Assembly: GCA_001931905.2 (NCBI GenBank)
Contig: MSJI02000538.1
Coordinates: 127,937 to 191,936 of the forward strand
Direction of reading: 5' to 3'
Length of the DNA stretch: 64,000 nucleotides
From: Cladosporium sp. IMV 00045
Taxonomy: Eukaryota; Ascomycota; Dothideomycetes; Cladosporiales; Cladosporiaceae
The notes beneath the pieces are model-generated. The model was not told the DNA's origin and searched no databases. It saw only the letters and a list, made by a program, of their open reading frames with translations. Made by a program: the position numbers and the translations under genes. Shown here one piece after another: positions 8,372-18,940 of this stretch. How positions within the stretch are numbered: the first letter of the stretch is position 1; the number at the start of each line of letters is the position of its first letter.

Positions 8372-11301
8372 TTACAAACTCATCGTCAGCCACTCCCACT
8401 CCTGAGGCCCAGTCATCATGCTGGGAGGCACGCCTGAAGGCGGCTGCTGTCCGCTGCCCGAGCTACCAGGTCCGCCACCCTGTGGGCCCATCGAAGCCTG
8501 CACAGGTGTGGTATTTTGGGAGCCGAACGAGTTCTGCATGGGCTGCAGTCTTGTCTGCGGATCTTTTCTGCTCCTGCTGCTGCCACCAAAGCTGGCGCTC
8601 ATGTCATCTGCATCGCCCATCTCTGTATCCTGGCCAATCGGGTTGCTTGTCCTGCTCTGTCCTCGCTGCTTCTTTGGTGGGATGACACGGGTAGGAGCTG
8701 AAGCTGGCGTGATAGGCGTCGGTTTCGGCGGGCCGGGAGCGATGGCGATCGGGTTCTTAATCGTCGGTTTCTCGGCGGTGGCACTCGTAGGAGTGGTGGC
8801 CGCAGTGCCGGTGCTTGCCGAGCCAGCGTTCGATTTGGGCGAATCTGCATCAGTAGCAGACATCCTAGCGGGGTTGTTGGAAGAATGCGCAATCGAGTTC
8901 TTGCGGCTGGCCATCTTCTTTGATCTTGAAGATGTCGCCGTTGAGGATGGGTTACCGCTACCGCGGTTGCGCTTCTTGATAACGTCAGTCTTCAAACTCA
9001 GCGGGCGGACGACACCGTGCAGCTTGAGGAATAGACCGCAAGCGTTGCAAAGAGGGTGACCCTCCGGGTTGCGACGCCAAAGTGGTGTGGTCGTAGTGAA
9101 ACAGTTCGTGCAAGTTGTAGGGACACTGCTGTCGCCACCAAGACGAGGGCTACCCGGTCTAGATGGAGCAGCGGAGCTGAGGTTAGACTCTGGTGGTGAG
9201 TTGGGCGACGACTGCGGTCGGATGGAGAACATCCCAGTGGCCATGCCAGCAGTGTTCGGAGTCGATGTAGTGCGAGGGATTTTCCGTGTCCGCTGGTCGC
9301 CACCACGGTTTCGCACGTCGCTCACAGATGCCGACGAGGCGTGTCCTCTTCCCAGCCCGCCTTGGTCCCATCCTTGCTGTTGCGGCGAGGGAATCATCTC
9401 CGCATGCCCGATTGTCACGCCCTTGCGTGGCGGTCCGCCTGGATACCTGGCGGCAGTTGGGTTGAACTGGTTCGACAGATTCTGCTCCCATTGGTAGTTG
9501 GTCGGCACATCCGACACGGACAAGTTGTCATCCATAGGGGAGAAGCTCTGTGACATGCTTTGGTCTCCAAATGACATGACGTCGTCCTCATCGTTGTCAG
9601 AATCGGCTCCAAAAGTGAACATGTTCTCGCTGCGGCCGAATGGAAGACTGCTCGGGCCGCTGAAATCGTGTTGCATGTGGTGAGATCTGTCGAAATTGCC
9701 TGGCATGTGGAAACCCGACTGGCTGAAGGAGCTCGGCTGGCTTGCGGTCGTCAGGGCGCTGAACATCGTCTCGCCGTTCGGGTTGAAGACGTATTGTTGC
9801 TGTTGCACAGAACCATGGGGTGGGTTCTGGTTGTGGTGTTGGGAGAAGTTAGGCATCGAGCCGTAATGAGTTGGGTTCTGCGCGCCAAAGTACATCTGCT
9901 CCTCGGCCATGGGCTGCGGCGTCGAGACGGTCGAATGAAACGTCGATCCTACAGGCGAATGAAAGGTGCTGGTACCTTGCGATTGTGGCATCGACGTCGG
10001 CATCCCGTACATGTTGCTGAACCCACTGCCCATCATGGGTGATCCCACGGGAGAGAAGTTGAAGTTGTTCTGCATTGGTCCCGCAGAGTTAATGATCGGA
10101 TCGTTTTCCAGGTTAAAAGTATCGAGATTAAATGGAAGCTGTCCTGGAGGCAGGTTAGGGTGGAGGGTCTGAGTCGAGCTAGAGCCATCGAGCGAGTAGT
10201 CTGGGAGTGCCGCCTCGGTTGGGACATTGTTATCCATAAGTGTGTTGTTGTTAACAGGAGGCACCTGTGGTGAAGCTTCCGCACGCCTCTTTGGTGGCTG
10301 CAAGGAATTAGCCAAAATTTCAGCCAAGTATGTTTGGTTGAAACTCACCCTTCGCTCGTCGATGCTCGTTTTTCGCACGTGTCGTGGTACATAGCCAAAT
10401 TCATCCATGGCACGACCTTGCTCAAAAGGACCCACCGTGGGTGCAGATGCACGGGAGATGTTGAGCTCTTCATCTTGTATTTGCTGCTGGCGCCTGTTGA
10501 TGGGAATAGCGCCTGCGGTAGCCGATGCGGCATCGATATCGGCAGCGGTGGTAGAAGGTGTTGGTGAGATGCCTGCTGGCGTGCCCATCGAGCTGGGCAC
10601 AATAAAATCATCCAAATTCATCGTATCGTCGACGGGCTTGATCGTCTGGTCGGAATGTTGTCGCAGCTGCGCAATTCCACTGGGAGCATTGCGCTTCGGT
10701 TGCGGTCTTGCGGGTAGACTGCAAAAAAGAACCATCGTTAGCCGACATATCGCACGCAGAACATATGCACCCACACATACCCCTGCTGCAGCCTCTCGCG
10801 CTCCTTCTTGCGCAAGTTCATAGACATCATGCGCCACGTCAAATTCTCCAAGCGTTCGCTGTTCGGCAATTGGCCCTTGGTCTTGTGGTACAGTTTCCAG
10901 ATCTGAGTTCCTAGCGGGTCGTTCTTTTGCATTTCCTCTGGGGTCTCAGTCTCCACGCTTGCGGTATCATCCTGCCATTTGTCGAGGAACGAGTCGCGCA
11001 ATAATCCCTGTCGAGCCGTGGCTTCGGACGGCGAGCCGTCCAGTTTCCCCTCGAGCGTGCTCAGCGTGCTGGCGGATGTCAGAGACTGGATGGCAGACGA
11101 GGATCCGGAGGCGGTGGTGTCGACTGGTGCAGGCGGCATGCGAACGTTACGCGGCGACGAAGGCGAGGTATGGCTGGCGAACGGGTGATCTGAGCCCAGC
11201 GCAATCGAGGAGTTGGTGTCCATGGGGTCGTCTCTGTTGAGCGCATCGGGCGTCCTGAGAGGGCCCCCACGCTGCGCCGCCCGGCCGTGGGCTTGGGACA
11301 T
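8372..11301 (-). CDS. areA: AreA/NIT2-type GATA transcription factor, nitrogen regulator
   Basis: Global activator of nitrogen-catabolic genes. Exons on the minus strand are 11301-10781, 10718-10349 and 10297-8372, giving 938 residues. Intron 1 (10719-10780, 62 nt) has a GGCTAAC branch point and a T-rich acceptor. Intron 2 (10298-10348, 51 nt) is a multiple of three without a stop; removing it restores the block [20 protein letters not shown]. Residues 132-170 are the fungal DUF1752 block ([20 protein letters not shown]). The single GATA finger is CTNC...CNAC with a 17-residue loop ([19 protein letters not shown]) at about 693-717, followed by a basic tail. The protein ends in [10 protein letters not shown], the C-terminus known in Aspergillus and Neurospora to bind NmrA/NMR. 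The rest is Ser/Pro/Gln-rich activation region. A 5' exon further upstream is possible. Confidence 0.95.
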
Positions 11302-14300
11302 GGCCGTTCAGCGGGTACGTGACGTCGCGGTTAGTGTCCGCTGTGGATGGCGGTGGAGTTTGCGCGACGAAGCACGCGAGAGTGGTGGGAGGGCGCAGTT
11401 GGAGAGTGGTATGTCTTGATATGTCGTGGTATATGCTCGGGTGGCGATGTTGTTGGATGGTGGTGGAGGAGGAGGTAATCTGTGGTCGGGGCAGCGGTGG
11501 GATGTGCTTGGTATGACTACAGACGGCGCTGCAGCCAGTGGTAGTATAGATGTAGGTATCGGCTGGTCGTCACGGGCGCGACCGGACAAGAGATCAGGGC
11601 AGGGCCAGGGACTAGTAATGGTGCGTAGAGTGCTTGGGTCGGGCGAAGTGCTTACTACGTCCGCGCCCTCTACAGAACTGATTCCGTACTATTGACGCGC
11701 GAGCACAAGCGCAGTAAAGTGGGTATGTGCTAACAGTGGGAGGAAGCAGACTTGCAACGGTATTCAAGCCCTGGCTCCTCCGTCACAAAACCCACACTCA
11801 ACCGGCCTTGGCCAACTTGGGTCTTCCCAGCCGTCTCATCACACCTCTGATAGCCTCAGTACCTAGTATTAACCGAAGCTCCAGCGCCAGGGAGCTAACA
11901 AACACACAAGTCCACGCACCGCAGCCAAACAGCTTCGCCATCCGACCAGCGAGCCAGAGAGCCTGCGTGCAAATAGCCCTCTGCCGACGACTCCCATGCC
12001 TGCTGCAAGGCAATAGCTCGGCCTCTTTTTCAACCGTGGCGCACTCACGGAAGGCCTGTCGCTTGGCTCGAGCGGCGCCTGTGCTAGCGAAAAGTCAGAG
12101 AGACTCGACAGAAGAGCAACATCCGCCGCGTGGGATGGCTGCCGCACGGCTGGTGAAAAGGCTATGGGGCATACTGCATGCATCAGATGAAAAAGCCAAT
12201 CACATGTCAAAACTTTTGTTTCGCGAGCATGCCGAGTCGTGCGCCGGTGGGCTTGCCAGGGTCAGCAGCTGCAACGCGCAGCCCACTTGCTGTTGCTTCT
12301 TCCATGCTGCTGTTGTATGTACGCCATTGCCCTGTTCGCGTCCATTCCTTTGGGGGCGAGATCGTGAGGGCGTCGTCATTCCACGATCGATCACACTGGT
12401 CGCAGACCGACGGCCTCTGGCAGGAAGTCGTCTTTACCCTCGTAGTATCTCTGACAGGACACCGGACGAAGCACGAGAACACGCGACTCTTCCCGACCCC
12501 GTAGACAGGGTTCAGGGCCTCAACTTTTTTTTATTATTTTTTTGAACGAGCGTCTGGGGATGACGTTTAAAGTTGCGCATCTTGCCGTGCGAGCTACTGA
12601 TATGCAGCAACCCTGACAAGGGGGGGTTGAGCGCCACGAATGGCCCATAGCCCAACTGTTCCTCGCTACCCATGCCGAAATGCTTGATCAGCTCCGCGAG
12701 GGTGGTCTGCTATTGCATCTCATATTGCTTCTGGAACTTGCGCCGGAAGAGCCCGTTGAGCCAGTGACGGCCTGTGGCCGAAAGACGCCGCCATCGTCTC
12801 ATGCATGCTGCAACGCACGGAGCCTGATGGACCCTGAGGCTGGCGATGGAGCGAAAAAGCACGGTTGTGGAGCGCATGTTGAATCGGAACAAATATATAT
12901 GAATGTATGGAAATACATGGGAGCAACAGATGTAGTGGGATCTGGAGTTTGCAACAGGAAAGCTGAAGCTTGGGTGGAGCCAGATATTCCCGGCAGAATG
13001 TGAATTGATTAAATTCGTTGCTCGCTGGACATGGGGGGAATTAAACGAAGCATTGTTCTCGATGCAAGTCGATGCTTTTGTTCCTCCATCTGTAAGGGTT
13101 GTGTCTCGGCTGCCAGTCGCATGCCTGCTAGGATGCCACTAGATACGTGCATTGAGACGCTTGCTTCCAAGATATATCATCATTACACCGATCTGTGTGC
13201 ATGGTTCTTCGCAACAAAGGACCGATGACGTTAAACCGTTGAGCAAGTCGAGCGTATTCAGCGCTTCCTTTTAGGGTCCGGCTTGCTGACAGTAATTAGG
13301 CGCTTGAAGCTGATAAGACATGCTCCGCTAGGAGGTATCACATCTCCAGGCGCGGCCGCACATTCTCAGTGTACGAACAGTCCCAAGTTCGAACATGCTG
13401 GAGAGTGGCACGGACGAGCTTGTCGTCCAAATCGGTCGCGTGCTTCGCTGCCACATCAAGACGCCAGGCAAACAGCGTTTGACCGACGTGGACGTCTAGT
13501 CGAGATCGTCCGGCACCGTTCGCAAGCGCTCGAGTCGAAACCGTCAAGATGGATCAGAGTCATGTCCCATATTAGTCTACAAACGTAGTGGAGAGCATCG
13601 CGCAAACAAGCCTCGGCGCGGTCGTGAGGGTCTGAGAGCTGTAGGTGACAGGTTGTCAGCCACGAGGGCTGGTGGGTTGTCAACCAATCCCAAGCATTGG
13701 CGATTCAGTGAACCGCGCGTACTGGACAGGCTTCATCCATTCAGTGCGCTTCCCGGGCGCTGGAAGTTGCGGAAGAAGGTCGCCGCCGAAGTCGAAGATT
13801 GAAGTGGAGCCGGTGGGACGCCGGTGTGACTTTTGCGAGCCAGAGATCCGAACAACGCTGATAAGGCTGTGCAAGTGTCTCGACCTGGAGAAAATATTAC
13901 TTAATCGCCCATGGGGAGAGGCGGTCGTCTGGAATTAGAGCATTGGCTAGAAGGGTCAGCCATCGTAAGCATAAAAACAAACATTGTTTCGAACCTCACT
14001 CTCTGTCGAATCGAGTGATGCTTTTCCCTTTTTTCTGTGTGTGGCGTAGTGTCCTGAGACACAAAGATCAACGGAAACTTTGCTTGAAGCGTCGTCTTCC
14101 GGTCGCGCGAGCTTACATTCACATGTCAGCCCAGAGCCCGTCAGGCACGCCAGGACCAATGTCGCGGACGACCTCAGCGAAAAAAAGAGGCCCACAGCAT
14201 TGAATTGCCGTGCATTGCAAGCCTGTAGTCCAAGCACTGTAGCCCAAGCGTGCCATGCCAGCAATTGGTGCTAGATGTAAAATAACGATACGGTCTGTTC

Positions 14301-15925
14301 CGATCATTATTAGCTCTTGAAGATGGCGCACGCGAGTGGTTACACAGAGCCTGGGAGGCCTGGTCAAATGCGCGTATGGGGTCTCCTTATCTAACACGAC
14401 CCTACCTCCTAGCGTGTCAGATCACGGACGACACGTTCGGTCGGTCGGTCGCATGTGCCTGACGTGTGATTCCGTATAGCCTCGCGTCGCGATGGCAATA
14501 ATAATGGAAACAAGTAGCTGGTGCGGATGCAGCGGGCACCAGTATGGCTAATCATGACGACCATCCCACTCGATGCTCTAGAGATCGACTGACAGTGGCG
14601 CTCCTGTTTGCAGCCGATCTGGCGTCGAGGTCCTGTACTGGCAACTGGGCAGCGAGGGAGAGCTATGCGCTGCAGCGTGGGTGTGAAACAGTGCGGCCCT
14701 GAGAGCGTGGAGGCGAGGGAGGGCGAGAGGCGTGGCCCATGCCCACAGCTACACGAGAAGCCAGTGGGGTCGAGAGATAACAAGTGGTCGACGCTTGTGG
14801 CGGAGCACTTCAACCGCAGATCCGGGTAAGATGGTGCATGAAAGGGTGATATGCAGGTATGGAGCCCTCGACACGGAAGAATTGCAAGTCGATGGGGGTA
14901 TGTTGAGGTCGGGCAGGAGCAAGCGATAGTGTCCAGCGAAGACGTGGAGTCTCGAAGGGAGTCGTAAATCAAGTATTCACGATTGTTTCTGAAGCCCCTG
15001 CATAGGTCTGGTCCATCCAACAACCGGAAGCGAGAGGGCAGCAGAGGTCGGCATTTGTAGACGGGCAGACAGGTAGGGACTGTTCGGTGGATCGTTTGAG
15101 GGCGGAGAGGGCTGTCCTGAGCAGACAAAAAGATTCTGGGTCGCACACGGGAGAAAACTACATGTATATACAGAGCAGCACGATCACGACACTATCTCAT
15201 ATCTAACACAAAAACTGCACCACGATAAGCAGCAGGCACGCATCCGCGAATCGCAGGCCACACACATGTCGCAAACAGCGCCATTCCTGAGGATAAAGAT
15301 CTGCGGCCTGGGCGCTGACGGTCAACTGTGCATATTCGTAGGTCGGCCTGCCTACTTCGGTCTATCTCTCGTTCGCCACGTGATCCTGGGCTATCTGAAC
15401 CGTCTCCTTGACACCGCTTCGGTTTCAGATATGTGCTATCTTTATCAGGATAAGAAGGTCATTTGGGGATCTGGGGTCCGGCAAACGGGGAATGTAACCT
15501 CGTGTTCAACATGATACGAGTTTCGGATACCAAGGCGAGCAAACCCTTGCGCCAGGTAGAATGACCGGCGAGGTGCTAGTGGTTTAGCAGTGAGCGATAA
15601 GGAAGGAGGGCACGTGGTGCGCTGGCGATTGATAACATTTTGTTCGCAGGCCGAGGCCGCCATCCATCATGGTGCTGTACCCGAGGGCTGTCGAATTGTT
15701 ATTTAAATCAGACGGTAGGTGAATTCGTTTTCATTCCTCATTATGTACATACAAGCTTACACCAGATCTGGCATTCGCTCGAACACGACAATTTCCACGG
15801 CCGGATTATATTTTCGACGACGCGCCGGCGTGCCTATCGAAGGTCACCACATCAGTCATGACCCACTAGGACCTGAATCGGGAGCCGTCAGATGAGACCA
15901 AGAAAATGACAAAGGAAGGCAAAGC
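11302..15925. other. 4.6-kb gene-poor region upstream of areA
   Basis: No ORF here has convincing coding character. The longest, 272 codons at 11727-12545, starts at TTG, is rich in Cys, Arg and Ser, ends in a poly-T tract and shows no domain. The left part is presumably the areA promoter and long leader; one HGATAR-type site (TGATAG) lies at 11848-11853. The right end should be the 3' UTR of the dienelactone hydrolase. T-rich runs occur near 12525-12545. No tRNA, transposon or clear repeat seen. Confidence 0.4.
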
Positions 15926-16887
15926 TCACATGTTCTCGTGGAAGAAGTTGAGAAGGGTCTTGTAGGCCTTCTCGTAGTCGGCCTTGACCGCGGGGTCCTT
16001 GAGGTCGCCACGAGCGGCCATGAAGCCGTGAACCTGGTTGGGGTACCACTCGACAATGTTCTTGGTCTTGACACCCTGGTGCCACTTCTCGACGTCTTCC
16101 TTAGGCTCATCCTTGGACGGCAGCATGGCGAAAGGAATCTTGATGCCGGGAGCGTCGTTGGCATCAACCATGGCAGGATGGCAGGAAGCAGCAGCCTTGA
16201 AGGGAGTGCCCTCCTGAGAGCTCAGGTTGACGATCTTGCCACCCCAGCAGTATCCGACGACACCCCACTCCTGGATGCTGGAACGCTGGCTCTGGACCTC
16301 CTGCAGGACCTTGGGAATGCGCTCAAGAGTCTTGGGCGGAGCTGCCTGGGTGCTGAAGAATTCACCAAGCTTCTTGCCCTTGTCGTCGGTGTCCGGGGGA
16401 TACCAGGAGATGTCGGCGGGCTTGCCATCGAAGAAGTCTGGAACATATATGTCAGCCAATGACCTCACATTACCAGAATAGATGCGAGAAACTTACCAGG
16501 CATGAACACCTGGTACTGGTGGTCCTTGTCGGAGTGAGCAAGGATGTCGGCACCCTGGAGTGTCTGGGGGAAGAAACCAAAGATATCGTAGACAACAAGA
16601 AGCGCAGACTTCGCGTCCTTGGGGCCGGTGGCGTAGGTCTTCATGCCATTGATGGTGATGAACTCGCCCTTCTCCTTGTAGCCCTCGCTGACGACGGGCG
16701 GGACGGTGCAGCAAGCCTTGGATTGAGTAGACATTGTTGCTAGCGATCTAACGCCGAATTGCTTCTGGATTGGTGTTGTTTGTTTGAAACCTGCTCGTAC
16801 CGCAGTCGTGATGTTGGATTGTAAAGTCGAGGAAATGGATGAGAGGGATTTGGAAAGTCTGCAAGGTATGGCGGGAAGTCGCAGCAT
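15926..16887 (-). CDS. Dienelactone hydrolase family protein, possible mitochondrial form
   Basis: Alpha/beta-hydrolase of the dienelactone hydrolase family (PF01738 type). Exons 16887-16497 and 16437-15926 flank a 59-nt intron (16438-16496). The Cys-Asp-His triad is visible: the nucleophile in GVVGYCWGGK, Asp in PSKDEPKED and His in NQVHGFMAARGD. Two starts are possible. ATG 16734 gives 249 residues (MSTQSKACCTVPP), the usual fungal length. ATG 16887 adds 51 residues without Asp or Glu, rich in Arg/Ser/Leu and ending GVRSLAT, a typical mitochondrial presequence; I use the long form. The protein ends HENM; a possible last intron (15873-15929, with CTGAC branch) would change the end to HENMS with the stop at 15866. 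Substrate unknown. Divergent from the FMP46-like gene. Confidence 0.85.
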
Positions 16888-17555
16888 GGCTGGTCTATGT
16901 ACATTAAGCTGTGCAATAATTTGAAATAGATTATGATTAGTTCCAGCGTCAAGTGGCCAACACCTCCACCAAGCTGTTGCTATTGAGCTGTGAAAGAGGG
17001 GCCATGACATCAACGCTGATCCGACGTATCCATCCTCGGGGCGGTAGTAGATTGCCGAAAGGCCGAAGGTTTGACGATGATGTTTTTCCATACCGATATG
17101 TGGTCCGTTTTGCATGTCGTCTGGAATATGATCGAAGAAAATGTCATCGAACACATGTCACATATTAATTGTGTAGAGGTGATTATTGCAAGTATAGCTC
17201 GTAGAATGTTGTTCTGACAGATGACAGTCATCAAATCATCACAAGCACAGATGCCGTCATCGTCGTCGACAGACATTCTCAGATCTAACGTTTGTTCAAT
17301 CCATCAGTTGAAAATTAATGGCTAGGGGAATACATGATCGTTTCATTGACCTCTTTCCTATCCTGAGCACACAGCACCTTTTTTCATTGGTTTCCGACTG
17401 CCCGATGGTGCCTGGACGATAAACGATCGTGAGATGTAGGAACCAAAGTTCCCGATCAAGGAGCTTGGGCCAGCCATGTCGTTCGCGTCGTGACTTCGCA
17501 ACTTCAGCAGTCACTGGCTCTCGACAAGAACATCATCCATTGACAAACCGCCAAA
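16888..17555. other. Divergent intergenic region, DLH and FMP46-like genes
   Basis: 668 bases that should hold both promoters. The DLH reading frame stays open upstream to about 17154 but without coding character or a well-placed ATG. No RNA gene seen. Confidence 0.4.
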
Positions 17556-18293
17556 ATGAGCTTCTTCAAGAACCTGTTCAAAGAGGTATGTGCCAATTCT
17601 GCAATACTCACTGCTGCCCACACATTCCGACATCCAGCCATATGAGCAACCGAGTTGCTTGAAACGAGAACGCGTACCAACCCCAAATCATGCGAACGAG
17701 AAGCTGACCATTTCTTGCTGCTCTAGTCCGCAAAGAAGGATGTCATCACCCTTTTCCACCAGCCTTCGGTCCCGGCTTCGATGCGCGTTCACACAATTCT
17801 GAAGCAGACCGCAGCAAACGCTGCCGCGACCGCTACTGAGGATCAGGCTACCGATCACACCAAGCAGAGCAAGCTGGAAAGAACCGAGTTCGAGCTTGGT
17901 ATGTGGAACGAGAAAGAGCACAACAATTGATTATGGGAAGAGACGGCCGCGCTGACAAGAGCGTGCTGCAGATGTTCAGGAATCCGCTCCTACCACCGAC
18001 CAATTGAGCAACATCCTTGAGTACCTTGGCCCTGCTCAGGCTGGCACTGTGATTGCAGATGCCACCAGCACTACCGATGCTCTCAAGAAGTTCAAGGCAA
18101 ACGAGGATTCGTTCAAGGCACCTGTGACGGTTGACTGGATGAACGCCAGAGCTGGTACGTCAAATGAATCGCCCGCGTCAAGTATCTCGTGAAAGGGCTA
18201 AAGTGAGCTAATTCATTTCCAGTCGTCGGTGACAACGAGAGCGAGATCATGAAGCTCATTCGTACCCTTCCCAAGGAGACGGAGAAGGTTTGA
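17556..18293 (+). CDS. FMP46-like (DUF1687) putative mitochondrial redox protein
   Basis: Small fungal protein with a thioredoxin-like fold, related to yeast Fmp46, found in mitochondria; the reaction is not settled. Four exons: 17556-17585, 17727-17898, 17972-18154 and 18223-18293, joined in frame to 151 residues. Introns of 141, 73 and 68 nt have GT-AG ends, with CTGAC branch points in the first two. Family features seen are the short basic start MSFFKNLFKE, VITLFHQPSVPASMR, a hydrophilic ATEDQATDHTKQSK segment ending in ERTEFELDV, PTTDQLSNILEYLG, and the C-terminal PVTVDWMNARAVVGDNESEI. The N-terminus is too short to call a classical presequence with certainty. Confidence 0.85.
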
Positions 18294-18940
18294 GCCATGG
18301 CACAGCTTACATGTATGATGAAACATTGTAGATACCTCCCGATCGATCTTTTAGTTGTATGAAAAGAACAAGTTTTCCAGATGCCTTCAGAAGGAAGGTC
18401 GAAGTGAGTATGCGAATACGTGGGTCAGATGTGGCAGCGCACTGGACGCTTGTCTCGGGTGTTTGCAGTGAGTGCAAACGAGCACCCTGGTTCTCATCTT
18501 TCACTTTCCGTATCGCAAAAGTGAGTTCTCAGTGTCTCCTCCAATCGTCACTTCTTCAAGCGAGTGAATGCTCCAAACATGTGACATGATGCCCTGGTGC
18601 CTGCAGGGGAAGTCGCGCCTTCCGTTTTCACTTGCTCATGACAACCGCCACCTTCCACGCGATTTGCAAACGCCAACCTCACCTAAACCACCGCCTCTCT
18701 CAACAACTACACCAAACACATCACCTTTCTAATCTCTCGCAACACCTCACATAACCTCAATCAATACATCTTCGCATCACCACAAGCACGTCCAGGCTGC
18801 AGCATCATTGCGACCACTGCCAGGACACAACGCCTTCGTTGGAAACTCGACATCACTTCGTCTCTCACACAAAACACTGCAAAACCGTCAAACTCACCCA
18901 GCGCACCAACGACAAGCTACAGTATCGCTTACTTCACGCC
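18294..18940. other. Intergenic and long pyrimidine/A-rich leader
   Basis: The last 250 bases (about 18690-18940) are C/A/T-rich and look like a long 5' leader for the RRM gene. No ORF or RNA gene of note. Confidence 0.4.

Noticed and set aside
11727..12545. 272-codon plus-strand frame upstream of areA
   Set aside because: Starts at TTG, has Cys/Arg/Ser-rich composition, no domain, and ends in a poly-T tract. More likely leader or promoter sequence.
14409..15146. 245-codon minus-strand frame
   Set aside because: Begins with GTG, Cys/Arg/Pro-rich with no recognisable fold or neighbouring gene signals; probably chance.
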